Below are positions 21,601-35,640 of a DNA stretch of 64,000 nucleotides, in pieces. Position numbers and translations under genes: made by a program. The notes beneath the pieces are model-generated. The model worked only from the letters and a program-made list of their open reading frames with translations, was not told the DNA's origin and ran no database searches. Location of the stretch: contig CM019236.1 of assembly GCA_009741485.1 (NCBI GenBank), forward strand, positions 37,260,186 to 37,324,185, in the 5' to 3' direction. Numbering within the stretch: position 1 is the first letter of the stretch; each line of letters opens with the position of its first letter. Source of the DNA: Malurus cyaneus samueli. Lineage: Eukaryota > Chordata > Aves > Passeriformes > Maluridae.

Positions 21601-24050
21601 GTAAGGACAGAGTGAGACACCAGCATGTGGTGCACAGGGAGGGGAGGATGGAGTTGCACTTTCCAAAACTGTCAGAGAAACATGGGAGAGGGAAGAAGGC
21701 TCTTGCATTAGAGGGGCTAGTCTGCTGATGTTAAAAGATGGCATGCGTATGACTTTTGAGTCACCTTGTGCTTCACTTTTTGAGCTGTTCAATGCATTGC
21801 AAAATCTACAGTTTTAGCCTGGCCACAAAGAAGTATAATTTGATTAGTCTGTTTTCCCCTCAAAGATGAATCAATCTCACTTTCAGATTCCTTACACAGG
21901 ACTGCTTACAAATATAAATTATAAATGTATGTAGCAATCAACTAAGCAAAAGGGCACAGAGAGAAAGTCAGCAGTAAATCCTGCTATCACTAAATTTGCC
22001 TGAAAAGCACTGTAACTTTGTGTCATTTTTAGGTCTTTCTATTGGTGAGAAAAAAAAATACACTGCAGGGTGCCGACTGCAGTCAACTACGGCTAAGCCA
22101 AAACTTTTACTACTGCAAAATCAAAGTGTACAAGTCTAGTATTTTGTGTGAAAGGCACTGTGTCAGTGCATATAAAAGCCAGTGCCCGGTCCAGTTGAGG
22201 ACAGAAACATATCCTACTTTCCTGAGACTATAGTGTGGATTTCTTCATCATTCCTAAGGTATGTATGGGCAGAAGCAGGAAAGATATTCCTTTAGTGATG
22301 TTTCCACCAGCTAAAGGTTCATAGCTAGGATTAGACTCAGATTTGATTACTTAGGGAATTAAACCACCATTGTTTACAACTAAAACACTTAAAAATTTTA
22401 TACAGACACCTGGGGATTGTGTCGGCAGCTGGAAAATGTTGTAACAATTGGTCTGGGAAACATGGAAGGAGGTGAGTCACCTTAACCAAATTAGCATCAG
22501 ATAGGATGAGTTAAATTTCCTCAGTTGCTCACAGAAGGAAATATCACTTGCAGCTGCTAGACCTGGTAGTCAAGAACAAGTACAGGTTTCAGAGGAAGCT
22601 TAAAGAATCATCTGTAGTATCAATCTGCTTATAGAGGTTCCAAATGGAGCTGCATGAATGTTTAAATTGATGGATTAACATAGTTTCTATGTAGGCTTCA
22701 AGAACTGAATCAGAGTTTGCAAGCGCCACTGGGAAGAGGAGGATTTCCAGGCCTTTCTATCCCAGGTTACAACACTTGGCTGAGAAGTGTTTTGCAAAGG
22801 GCTTTTCACTGCCATCTCAGGAAAATACAGATAGGAAGCTAATCTACTGGTGCCAGTTTGAGTCTACAGGACAGATTTGAATAGATGAATACAAAGCTAC
22901 CATGTGACTTTCCATTTGCCATTTATTCTCCAAGACCTATGTACTTTTCTACTTAGCAAAACAGGGAGAGTGTCATTTAGTAGGTGAAGGAGAGTTACAT
23001 GAAGAACCATCTCCACAGCTGTGACTTAGCACCATGAAGTTATCCTATTTCTTCTTATCATGGCTAGGAAAGCTCTACAGGAATCTCCACAGCCACCGAA
23101 GAAAAGCATGCCAGGGAGAAACTCTGGCTTGTTTTTTGCATTCTTCTTCAATAAGGATGTTCAGTTAATCAAATGTTCAGTCTTCCATGCTAGCATAGTA
23201 ATTTCACAATTCCCTTGCCAGACACACCTCTCTGCTTTAAATGACTCACTACAGGAAAGAGTGCTACATCACTCATATGAAACACTGCCTGTGGCACCAG
23301 GAGAGCCAGGCACTGTACCAGGAGAGCACAGCTCAAATTGAATGCATGGGATGGTTGTTGTCATTGGCAGATAAATGGTAATGGTCCCAGGGCTTCTTTC
23401 TACCATCAGTGCAACCATGTGCCCAATTCCAGCAAAACTCAGCTGTGCAGTGAGGAAGTGATCTCTAAAGTTCCTGTTCCTATGCCTGCAAATACCAAAA
23501 TATGACATCTGTCGAAGAGAATAGAGGTGCAACTGTTTTATGTTTTTCTTTATGGTGTGCTACACTTAAAGTATCTCACACCACCAGTGAACTCAGGAGC
23601 AGACTTCATAATCACAAACAGATCTCACTAAACTCAGCTTTGACATTCATGTGTACTTGTACCACTGCATTAAGCTCTAAGAGAAGCATTCCTGCCACTT
23701 TCAGTGTTCACTGGACTACATATTTTCATTTCCAGAAGTGAAGCCAAGTTATATAAAATTACTGGAAACCACTTGTTTTCAGCAAGTTTATCATCTTCCT
23801 CTCTGATGCTCATTGTTTTTAGGATGTTGTTTCAATGAAATCTCTAAAAGAAAAATTTTCTCCAATGGCGAAGTATAACCTTTGAGAGAAATTTTTTTCC
23901 AATCTCCTCATAGAGACTTCTCACAACAGTTACCTTGACTCGTAAGTGAAGTAATAGCAAATCTTGTTAAAAACTTCCGGTAATCCACTATCAGTCTGGA
24001 GCCACAACTCTGTTTTACCCACCTGCAGAGCAACTAATACAGTGAAGTCG
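18651..24050. other. Intergenic region, no gene recognised
   Basis: Noncoding sequence between DAPK1 and CTSL. Frames are all short (under 95 codons) with no recognisable protein. The only structural mark is the purine tract at 20566-20605. I see no CR1-type 3' octamer repeats, tRNA or other RNA gene. Confidence 0.7.
20566..20605 (+). repeat. A-tract followed by G10
   Basis: A14, T, A15 and then ten consecutive G form an almost pure purine strand of 40 bases. It could be a retroposon tail remnant or a simple repeat. Long homopolymers of this kind are also error-prone in sequencing. Confidence 0.8.
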
Positions 24051-24645
24051 TGACTTTGGTGTGCCTTTGCATGACAGACAAAAGTCATGGTGGCTTAACA
24101 CCAGCAAGAAATTAAACCCAGAAAAGCTGCTCCCCTTAGCCCCAAACCTTCCAGTAAGGGAGAGAAAAAAGCACAGGCTATGGGATAACAATTTCCTGAA
24201 TGCAAAAAGCAGTGGAATAAGAAACACACAATACCAACAAACTGAATACCAGAATACACCAAGGCAGGAGGTGCTTTGCCCACAAAAAGGTGCTCACCCT
24301 CAGCAACACAAACGAGACGGCGACGCTCCCGGAGCTCACTCCCACACGGCTCCCCCACGCAAAGGCTGCATGGCGGCCTTCCCACACACTCACCAGTCGA
24401 GGCCAAGGGCCAGAGGTCAGGGCGCCTCCCACAGACAATGCTCCCCAACACCTTCCCACTGCAGAGGAGGAGGCAAATTGCACCCTGCCGCTGGAGTGCC
24501 TGGGTTTTCCTGGGGAAGCCGTGCTCCCGGGCATGATGAGGGAGGTGCCGAAGAGCAGCCAGGCCAGGCCCCTGTGGCACTCAGCCCCGCCGCTCCCTGC
24601 CACCCGGACAGCAGGAGACCACCTTCCCTAACAGGAATTTAGAGC
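24051..24645. mobile_element. GC-rich block, possible old LTR fragment
   Basis: Between about 24270 and 24640 the sequence turns abruptly GC- and CpG-rich within AT-rich surroundings. It is preceded by AGTGGAATAAGAAACACACA and CAATACCAACAAACTG, and by GCTCACCCTCAGCAACACA at the start of the GC-rich part. These phrases remind me of avian endogenous retrovirus LTRs read in reverse, but I cannot name a family. The overlapping frames of up to 193 codons on both strands are byproducts of GC richness. It could equally be an orphan CpG island. Confidence 0.3.
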
Positions 24646-27600
24646 CTTTGCATCCACGTGGACACAGCAAGCATGAGGCCTGTTACGCCGCTGCAACATC
24701 ATTTCTCAGCATCCACCAGGCCTAGAGACACATTTTGCATGAGCTGGAGCCAATTTCCATTTGTAGCTTGGAGAAACTGATCTGCAGACTTAATCTCAGC
24801 CTACACAAGAACTTATGTTTCAATGCCTATGCTGAGGTTAACCTCAAAAAGTGAATTGTGCAAACAGTGCTAATGACAATTTTAGGAAGCAGTAAGACCA
24901 GGTGCAAATACGGTAATTTCAGTTGCAACAATAAGCTGTTTGTATTCTCTTGCTGCAACTTTCAGTTTTAAAACTTACCTGACAAGTCAATTTATTTGTC
25001 TTTTTCACATTTAGGGAATGTAACGAAGCCTGGGCAGTTTGTTATGTAATTTATTTTGGCTATATTGTGAAACAAGACAACTAAGAAGTTGGGCTGGAAT
25101 TGCTCACTGGAGACTTTGGCCAAGAGCACTGTCTTTCCCACCAAGAGAGTCTGGCTTCAGTGTCCTCTTCTGGTAGAAGTGTTTCCTGTGTGTGCCAGAA
25201 GAAGACTCCCTACTGTGGACCAGAGGGTGCTTCCCAACATTAAAAATATCCCAGCTGGAGACTTACTGTGTCATGGTCGTAATTCAGACAAGGCTTTCAT
25301 TAGCACGGCCAACAACAGGGATTTCTTGAGTGCTCTGTTGCCATCAGGCAGGGTGTGGTGCAAGGTTATTAAACTGCCTCTGCCACTTAGTTTTCATCTG
25401 ACACATGCTTAATTGTGAGGATGTCCTTCCTCTTACTAGTGTTTGAATCAGTCACACTGTTGACAAGAAATTTTGTCCAAATCATGTTATACAGTAAAAA
25501 GTATTTAAAGCCACAACCAGAGTATTATGGTAGAGGCAAGTTCAGATGAAAGGCTGTCTCCTCACATTTCCCAGCATTAGCCAGGAATAGCACTGTCTAA
25601 TTCCTGATGGGCAGAGATGCAGCTGATATGACAAAGGGACTGGGCTGGACGCCCCTGTGGAGACAAGGAGTGATGCAGTGTGAGCCATAAGTAGAGGAGA
25701 AACTTGATTCAATGCTCTCTGTCATCTTCTGCTATTTCTGTGAATTATATGGAAGGAGACTGGTGATGAAGATGGAATGGGAATGTGAAAAATAAGAAAA
25801 CATGTGAAATGAGTGGCTTTTCAACTTGGTTGAATGGTTCGGGATATTATGTACAGCTGTTGACGAAAGGTGCAGTGTTCAGATGCCAAGAACTGAAATT
25901 AGAGTCTGAGGTCAAAAAAAGGTTGATTTTCTTTCATGAGAAGAAATTTCACAAGCTCTGCAGCTTTGCTATATCATTAACAGCTGTAGTCCTTCCTTCC
26001 AGCTTTTAGTCCATCAGGGCATCAAATTACAGGGACAGTTTCAAATCTGGGAAGCCAGATGTGCTCCTCCTAACCTCTGCTCCCTGACACCTCCAAACAA
26101 ACCAAGTCAATAAAATACTTGGGGAATGGGAATGGAATAATTAAGTGTTGAAATAATTAGACTAGAAAACATTCTGATGGCATTCACCTTTGCAAAACAT
26201 CTATAATGCTTTCTACAGGGAGCAGAGACAGTTTTAAATGGCAGCTAGAAGCAATGACAAATCCTCTTCATTACTCCTCATGATGCAGACAACCATGGGA
26301 AAAGGAGGCCCTCGTTCATCTGCAGTCTGGAAAACAAGGCACCTGAAAAATAGGATAAGCTACTCTTCCTAAAGCCAGCCCCTGTTCTGGTATGGTTTCC
26401 TGGAGAGCCCTGTACGTCCAGTTCTGGCAGAGTCCCTTTAGACTGATTGCATGAGGGAGTCTAATTCTGCCAGCTTAGTAAATGCGGTGTTCAGCTCACC
26501 AAGTGCTGCGTTCAGTTTACCTAATCTGTCTTGTAAAATAAGCACGGTTAGAGGTTACAGAGAGAGACAGTAAACAAGATGAAGCATGCAGGAGCTAACC
26601 TAACTAAATGTTTAGGGCAGAGAGGAGCAGGTGCTTTTCTGGATGATAGCCACAGTTCAAAGCCTTAGTGCATGTGTTTTGATAGGGACACTGCTGGCAA
26701 CTGACCAAAAAATGTGACCAACGCTGACGTCTCCTGTTTGGACGTCTCCTGTGTGAGAGTGCACGTGTGTTTAGAGCTAAAGTCAGGACAGATAACAGGG
26801 GTTAGGTACTCTCTTACAGCAAGTTTTCCGCTTCTCGTGTTTTGCTTTTTTCTACATTTTAGTTTTTCTTCAGGCCAGCATACTTTTTGCAAAACTGGAG
26901 AAAGATTAACAGAGAGTTTATATATTACATGTATATGTAAGAGCAGGTGTATTAGATAATGGTTGGTGTGAATCTCTGCCTGGCTTGATACAGAAGAGAT
27001 TTCAACCAAGTTCTGTCATAAGTCAGCACCCTAGTGTCAACACTGTAAGCTTTGACCATTATTCCCGAGTTTTTTAAACTAATCTAAAGCTGTGTTGTAC
27101 TAAAAAAGACGTGTCCTGTCCACCCTTACTTTGGAGGCTTTAGGGTTCTAACTAGTACCTGGTATGCTCAGCATGCTCAGCTCACTGATTCAGCAGGAAG
27201 CTGTCATTTGGCTTTGAAGGCTTTGTTTGCCGCCCAATGAGCTTGCTGCTACAGCTTAGAGCATAAATGAGAAGTGACAGAGGAGGGAAGGGCCAGAATG
27301 TCTTTTTTTTTTCAGCACTAACACTGGTTCCAATCAGCCTAAATTGCTTGGGAAACGACACCCATAAATAGTTTCAAAGTCTGTAAAGCTTTGCTTCAAT
27401 ATTTGTTTCAGCTAAAAGTATTTCTGTAAGCTCTGGTAAAACTGTCTAGGTGCCAGTGTCCCTTGGCAGAAAATAAACAGTCCTCAACCCACTTCCAGGG
27501 AAACAGCAACTATTCCAAATCCAGAAACACTAGCAAATGTGAGCTGGGAGAGCCTGTACCCTGGAAAATGTTTAACCAGGAAGGCAAACCCTGAGTGACA

Positions 27601-30600
27601 ACAGCAGCTGTTCCAGAGAGGACAGCATGGCACGTGCAGCCCTGTGGGACTGACCTCTCCTGACATTCTGCCTTCCCTTCAGTACTGGGTTACTGCTGTT
27701 AGCAAATGGAGAGTGACATCCAGAGCCCTTTCCTTCTCTCCTGAAGCTCTCTGGGTACAGCTAGTTCTAGTCCATCTGGTGACGAAGGCAGGTTTAGTAC
27801 TGAAGAAAGGAAAAGGAAGTTTGCTGTGCTCCTGCCTGTGCCACAGGATTCCTGTGGCACTGCTGAAGTTGCAGAGTCCTTCCTTGACCCAGCCCTTTGT
27901 GGTGTGCTGACAGGCTCTGCCCTGCCTGCAAGGGCTGGGCTGCAGGTCAGCTCAGAGAATGTTTCTAAAACCTGTTCAAGTTTCAGTTCTGCAGGAGCGC
28001 TTGAGCTTTCAAATGACCATTACTTTTGCTAAGCTCCCAAGAGCTATATAGGGGATGATGGTCCTGCAGCATTGTCACAGAGATGCGGATGCGTGCCATT
28101 GGCACCCCACACCAACAAGACCTGGGCTTTACATGCTGCAACAAGTCAAGCAGAGAGAGGCCAGATGGAGGTGATGATGGAAAGTCACAGAACATGAAGA
28201 AAAAATGTGGTACTATCAAACAGTTTTGAGTGTCATGTTCATCTCTGTCATTATACCCATCAGATATTTTTAGTCTATTGGCTTTCAGATTTGTTGCTTT
28301 CCTTTAAGTTTGAAAGAGGGGGAAAAACCATGCTTTTACAGATGTGCTTCAACTGCTGCACCAATATAATGAGTAAGTTTAATTTAAATTCAAAGTACTG
28401 CTACAAAGTGAGGCTCAATTTTCCATTTCTTGCACACCCAATACCACTGGTGGTTTGAAGATCATTCTGTCTGGGAAAACATCAAAAGAACAAGCCAACA
28501 GATCATGCTGGTTCTGTCAGTGAGTCAGAAAACATTTTACCATATTTGAACGAACCCTGATGAATTTAAGGGAGAGTCTGTGATCCTGCTTCTGAAGAAT
28601 GGTCTTCATTTACTCTGTTCACTCTTCACCCTCAAAGCAGCAGAGTTTGCCATGCTGTGGCTGGCACATGGCCTCACGTTGTCTGCAGGGCCATACTCCA
28701 GGACCATCCTTCCAAAAAAGGTGCCACCCTGAGAGTTAGAGCAGAGGTCAACTTGGACCCTGATGCCAGGTCAGGTGTGACCAAGGATTACAGCATTGCT
28801 CTTGGATGATGGGTATCTCACCCAGCTGGATACTAGACTGTGGACCTTACCACAGCTGAACTGTTTCCGTAGATTAGGTGAAGTTTTTTCTGAATGGTCC
28901 ATATCTTGTCACTAAAGAAGTTCCAGAACCTCTCTTCTCACCATTTGACCCTGCTTGCAAGCAAGGAGGTATTTTTTGTGGAATAACACCAGCTGCAGAT
29001 CTGCCAATGACACAGCCTCCTTACAATTCTCCCTGTGTCAGGATGTTTTCTGCACTGTGGGGAAGATGTGCACACTTGATGTACATGGAGGATGGGGTTC
29101 ATTTTCACAAATTCCAGAGTCTATGTGTCTTAGTAGTCAGTATGTGTAGTAAAAGGTAGTACAGAAAGCTATTTGTAATTCTATTTACATGTATGTTTTG
29201 TCTTTTGTTAACTGTATACAGAAACCCTAATAATTTATCAGGACTTTAGAAATCTGTATTTGTGAATTATTTCCTCTTCATGTATAAAGCAAATGTACAG
29301 ATGCATCAAAATAAATAAGTAGAAAAGACTGGGCTGTGCTGTGAGGAAAAGCTGTCCAGTTCAGGACAGGCAAGAGATTTGTCATTGCTGCAGACATTGA
29401 TAAAGTTGTCCTTCACACCTGCTTCCAAAGTGGAGAGGTACAACTTTTACCTCTCCAGTAATTTAAAACAATACACTGGCTAGCATCTGAGACACATTTG
29501 CATTAACTTAAAAGACAGAAAGCTGAAATGGAAATTAAAAGAAAGAAAAATTCCATCCAGTGAAAAATTAGAGAGAGAGGTGAGAAGGGTAAAATGTAAT
29601 CAAGCAGGCTTCCCACAGTAAGCAATTCTTCCAGGCTTTAGATTAGTCATTTGTTTATTTAAACAAGTGGTTTTTTCTTATTTTTCCCCCTTAAATTTTT
29701 AAGGGTGTTTTGCTTAAACTATTCAAAATTAATTTCAATAGCTTAGTACAGAAAAAAAGCAAAAGAATATGTAAAACATGTCTCCTCCTAAGCAGAGGAG
29801 TCACCCAATCAACCTGTGTGAATACAGTTCCCTGCAATTTATACATTTGTAGGAAAAAAACACTGAGTACCTTTGAGGGTTGAACTTAGAAGTCCAAAAC
29901 TGAAGATTTTTTTGGAAGCTAAGATCTTCTAGGAGGAAATAATCTGCAGACACTTACTTTCCTGATCTTGTTTTTCCCTGCCAAGATAGCCAGTAAGCCA
30001 TGCATTTTCACCAATTAGGTATTTAGCAGTATTATTAGGGCAGGAGTGGGAGGCTGTAAGGAGGCTTCCAGGAGCTGCCTGGAGCTCAGACATGGAGTCA
30101 GACACTCTTGCTGGCTCTCTAGCATAGACACAGGTAATAGAGTTCCATCTTGTCACCAAGAGACTTTCTGAGAGCATCCTCAAAGGGGTCTAATGTGGCA
30201 TGGCATATGCCAGCTAAGAGTTTCTTGTAATTGCAATTGTCACTAAAAGAAAGACTGCAAGTGAATAGAGAGAGATAAGCAAACTCGTCTGTTGTGAATC
30301 AGTTACAAGCGACATGTAACTGGCAGTGTAAATATGCTTCCATCCATCTCTTACACAAGCCCTAATCTAAGCTGATGCAGTACCAGAGTCAAGAGCAGTT
30401 TTGATGCTTGCTTGCTTGCTCAAGACTAAATGTTAGAATAGTATTTGCTGCTTCTATCCTAAAAGTCATCCAGACTAGAACTGTAGGTGCTGCATTTTGG
30501 TATGAATCATAGTGTAAATATTGTCACAGTCACTGCTCGTCACAAACAGGTTTATTTCAAAATGATCATTGCCACATTCCTCCTTTGTTTGGCTATTTTA

Positions 30601-30659
30601 CAATTCTTCCTCGACTCCTGTCAACACTTGCCATTGCGAGGTGACAGATAGTCTTGTTT
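24646..30659. other. Intergenic region, no gene recognised
   Basis: About 6 kb of ordinary noncoding sequence with short chance frames only. A (GCTT)n mini-run lies near 30403-30420. No mobile element or RNA gene is recognised. Confidence 0.7.
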
Positions 30660-33600
30660 TGTCCCTGATCACTTTTGGAACATAATCTGTACAATTCACC
30701 CATTAAAGGAGGTGAGAGCTCTCTCATCTGACCATTCCAAAAAAAAAGTGAAAGAAGAGATATAAACGCTTGATACAGCATGTAGTGCGTAGAGATTTAC
30801 CTAAACCGTTCATTATTTATCGTTTGACAATTATTTGACTATATTAACACCGTCAAATTTGAACTTACTTTGAAAGAAATTACTTTACATTGCTTTTTCT
30901 TTATCTTTCCCTAGGAGATGGCTGGTTTGTCTCTTTTTTTTTTGCAGACTAAAATGCTGCGATCATGTATAGATCGTCGGATACAAGATGTACGTTGACA
31001 TGAAAATTCTGTAGGAGTTGAGGACTGCCAAAGATCGCTCATACGTTGCGGAATGCTAATTTTTCTTGTTTCATAAAATATATCCAATAACTAGATTGCT
31101 TATAACGGTTATTTGATACGTGACCATTCGTGGATGTTAATGGGTTACTGTCGTAAGCAATTCACAATTATAATTAAAGTGCTTACTCAGAGAAGTATAT
31201 TGAGTAATGTACTTCATGATGTTTCTGTATTTAGTTTTGGTTATTGTTTTTTTAAATACTCATAAAGGATGAAATAGTTCCTTGATAAAGCAGTAATCAA
31301 ATTTAAAACGACCTTTTATCAATAACTGGTTATAGACTTTGTTGGACCTGTCTAGTAAAGATTTAAACACATATAGAAGCTGTTTTTACTTTTGAATTAA
31401 TTCTCCGGGTGAGAAGCCAAGCCCGTCGTGGCTAATTCCCAGCTGACTTCAAGTCATTTTTTTCTGATTATTTGATATTTAAGTATATGATTGGCCGCCA
31501 TTTGCGTTCCAGTTGCCATTTTCTTTCTGAAGGGACTGAATACGTTAATTGTTCATAAGAGTATTAAAAATCTTAAGAATAGTTTGAAAATTTGACTCAG
31601 ACTTGGCTTTTCTTTTTTCCCTTTTTGTTTTACTGGGTTTAACAGAGTCCAATTGAACATGTTTTGTATGTCCGATGCATTCTAGTGATGGTAGTATGTG
31701 CTGAATGTTAGGTCGGTGTTAAGAAATGACTTCTTACCTGGATCCTTATAGGATTATGTTATCTGTCTGACTTGAATCCTGTTCACACAAGCCGTGCCTC
31801 TGAGATTTTTATCTTCTGCTGCAGATAACATCAGTGAGGTTAGAAGTTTCATGCTCCATCAGTACCGGGCCATCAATGCATGCCAGTGAGTCTTCTTACC
31901 TCCCTGAAGAATGACCAGGGTCTGTTGTGCGACTCTTATGCGAATGGGAAGGAAGACAGAATAGGGACAGGGTTGCAGGAAGTAGTGACTGTAACTGGCT
32001 TAAGAGAATATGTGGATTTAACGTTTCTCTGAGCATACTTCGCACATCATTCAAGTCAGTGTCATAGATCTTCATTGTCTCTTATGCCCTCTAAAGTTTT
32101 ATCAACAAAAAATAGAGCAAAAATAGTTGTTCCCTTCGCCCCTGCCACCCAGCCTTTATCACCAGACCCTCATCTCTGTAAATTGTATTATCATAACTGG
32201 AATTAGCTTGACCTCTATCACGAGTCCCATTTAGAGAAACCCGACGTTGAGCGAGTCCCATCACGGTAACTGATATTGTGTTTATGCACAGTTGTTATGT
32301 TTCCAAGCTAGATTTGGACTGCAAGATAATTAAAAACAAAAGAGATAATTAAATACCTCACTGTAATGGTCACTACTAAGAAGGTAATATTCCATTGACT
32401 GAATACTCTTGTTCCTATTCATGCCATTAACTTACATGCTTATTTAATAAGACCTTGAGGGGTTAGGGAATCATCTCTGAGAATATCATGGATAGTGTCT
32501 CTGTAAACCCAACAGCTGGTCGGTGGCTTCTGTTATCATAAATATGTTTCTGGACGAGCGCTGTTGCCGAGATAAACAAGATTTTTGTCTTTGGGGACTC
32601 GCTATTCGGCAATGCAGCATTTTGCCGTACTTCAGTGGTGAAGAGATTAAGCTAATTTTCAAGACTTATTTTTTTTTGTTTTTCCCTTTTTTTCTTTTTT
32701 TTTAGTTTTTTTTTTAAGATAATTGTTATGTATGTTCTTGTAAAAGGGCCCTCGAACCGATTCACTTATGTCGAAGAGACTGGAGAGACCGAATGAGATT
32801 ATACATGCGTTTTGGTGAATTTCAATTGCAATCAGGTAGATAGTGCACATTTGAATTCACTCCAGCTGAAGGAAAAATAACAGTTTAAAACCCATGGTAC
32901 CTTAGTATCCTTTACTCGACTTCTTTGCTGTACGTCTAACGCGAGACGCATTCAGAGGATGCTGTTACTGTTCTGAATACGTAGAGCAGATACAATTACA
33001 GATGTCAGAGCTGCAGGAATGCGGGCCCGTGATGGGTTTTCTCTGTTATAGCTGCCATCCCGCCACCAGCCGCCTGTCTCTACGCGTGCTATCCCTTGTG
33101 GTCTTTCGATCCCCATACATGTCTACTAAGCAAGATCGCGGAGAACTCAACAATCGGCCCGAACGTAGGTTTATCCGAGGTCGCTGAACCACCTCGCTGG
33201 TCCCACTCTCGGTTCGCTTCCTTCACTTTAATGTTTTGACTTGTAAAAGTGCTGTGTATCTGCCTATAATAAATTGCCTGTGTATTAGTTTTTATTGTAG
33301 TTCACATTGTTGTCCTGTCTGCCCCATAGTTTGGATACCAGGCGTTACCCTCACATTGTCTCAAAAAGCCTTATTTATAAATTTGAAAGGAAAGTTACGT
33401 CAAGTTTCACAACAATAAGTATGAACTTTGTTCTTACTAAGTTGCATCTTAGGTAGGCGCTATAACGTGGTGTGAGAGAAAGAGTTTTGCTCAGGTACAG
33501 CAATCGAATAATGCTTGAGATTATAACTGCCTGCTGTTCACTCACCTTTGTCGACCTATCAGTTTACCTTCTGGTTGTTTATTTCTTCTGCCTAAAGAAG

Positions 33601-35640
33601 TAAATGAGCCTTAGGGCACCACACCCATCCACATGGCCTATTCCCTGCTATATCTTTGAGGGCTTGGTCACCAAGTCAGGGGAAAATCTTCAATTGCGTC
33701 CTAGAGGAGGTTTGTTAGCAACGAGTAGGATGAGACCCAAACCCATTGCTAGCATGTTCTGCTGGGGAAAGCGCGTGAGGGAGTAAACCAGTGCTGTACG
33801 CTGCCTTTGGGTGTTCATCCCCTACCATGGCGACCTCGTCCTGATCAGAAATGATATGGCACCAGTTTATCACTTGCCTCAATGGGTAGGGAGAGATTGC
33901 AGAGAGAAAAGATGGAAATGACACAGAAGACACCAAAAAACGGCCCAAATCAATTATATGAACAAGAATCGGTTCTGCCTCCACTATTTGTTCTGCATCT
34001 AATGTTGACATCTCATCCTCCCGGCTGGTCTCACATTCTTGCAAAGACTCCCAGCTGACCTCTATGTTGAATTGATAGAGAGGATTCATTGGACTGATGG
34101 ATGTGGTCTATGAGAGAGCAATTCTTGCTGTGTCTGTTTGTCAAGAATGAGTGTGTTGAAGGATGAGCGCAGTGCAATATCTTTGTTAGGGGATCAAGCC
34201 TTTTGCCATGCAGACGCAGCCTACAGAGAAAGTGAGGAGAAAGTTCAGGAACGGTTTCTTTCTGTTGACTGTTTTAATTAGGTGAGGTTCTTGGGGTTGG
34301 TAATGATATCGTTAAGAGTGACATACTGTGTGTGTCCAAGCTTAGATGAGAGCAATGTATTTCTCCCCACGTGCAGAAAGTAACCCAATAAAATACATAG
34401 ACTTTTCAAGAAACAAATAGATTTAGAAAAGCAGTCATAGGTGAAAAAAATCATATTTTAAAATATTCACCACATCCTTGCCATGAGGAAATCCTTATTC
34501 AATTTACCTTTTAAATAGAACTTTATTGTTCATTTCCATGCAGTGCCATTTCTATACAACATTGCAGAGGAATCAGGATAAGACCAGGTTCTGAGGAGCA
34601 GTTACAGTGTGAAAAAACATCGTATTAATGTATCCTGAGAGATAAGGGTCTCATTATAAACTTCTTCATTCACTAAGGATTACAACAACACACACAAACA
34701 CACATTTGCCAAATGTTTGCAGACATAAGTTAAACACCTAACTGTGCTGCATGGCGAGGAAGAATTATAGTTTTCTGCTCAGGGCATGGTCTGCATAACA
34801 CCAAGTATTTTATGCATTGTAATACTGATTCGATTTTTTTTCCCACACTATGGTGTAACAATTTAGGAAGATTGAAATAAAAGCAATTAGGGCATATATC
34901 GTTACAGTGTCTGGATATCTTTTTGAACAGTGTTTTAATTGACAGTTATATTCTTTCAGGGAGCTAATGGAAGAAGAAGGTCATGATATTTTTTGATTAA
35001 TTTTTGAGAAACATTTGACAATTTTTTAAGAGTTGTGTGAAGCAAATTGCTTGTTATGGAGCAAGTGGACTGTTAAGAGAAGATTTCTTCCGTTGCCCCA
35101 AAGTTGTGTGAAGATCAACAGAGTTTTTGTGGGGTCTTGTTATTACAATGAAAGTGTATTAGGATCATAATTGTTTCAATCATCTACCAGTGTTCCACCC
35201 ATTTTATAGTCTTAATATTTCTCACTATTGTATGATTACAACTGTATAGTAATACATACATTATATATATTACAAAACATGTATATAAATCTATATATTC
35301 TAATATAATATATATTGTATGTTTTTTCCCAGAGTACAAAGGGTTCAACTGGACATTTGCATGCATGTGAAACAATGAATTGTGGTGTTTGATTAGGCTG
35401 TTTGTGTCCTTTATGAAAGAAGGAACATGTTTGTATTATCCAATTTCCTGTTTATTTCTTGTTTAAAAGTGTTGCATGATGATTTGGGAGCGTTGATCAC
35501 ACAAGACATGCATTATCTTTGGCACATGAGTTGATTGTAAACTTGCCAGTCTACACAGTGAGATGAGCAGATCCACAATTACTTGATGATAGAAACTCAA
35601 TCGCGCCTGGGGTCCTTCGTAGGAACACACGCGCTTGCGA
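30660..35640 (-). repeat. Large inverted repeat, left arm (noisy copy)
   Basis: This stretch is an error-laden reverse complement of about 37200-42000. Anchor pairs: 30847-30863 with 41771-41787 (exact, 17 bases), 32341-32370 with 40280-40309 (exact, 30 bases), 33614-33636 with 39133-39154 (one inserted C), 35101-35124 with about 37700-37724. The coordinate sums rise from 72634 to 72825, so this arm is about 190 bases longer over 4.25 kb. It also carries scattered CpG-rich insertions, strongest at about 33030-33210. I infer a raw long read used to fill an assembly gap. An old genuine inverted duplication is the alternative. No frame inside should be annotated. Confidence 0.9.

Noticed and set aside
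24061..24642. 193-codon frame and its overlapping frames in the GC-rich block
   Set aside because: Several frames on both strands are open at once, which points to composition and not to coding. No recognisable motif.
33715..34089. 124-codon minus-strand frame in the left inverted arm
   Set aside because: The corresponding right-arm sequence does not keep this frame, and the arm is likely a noisy read copy.
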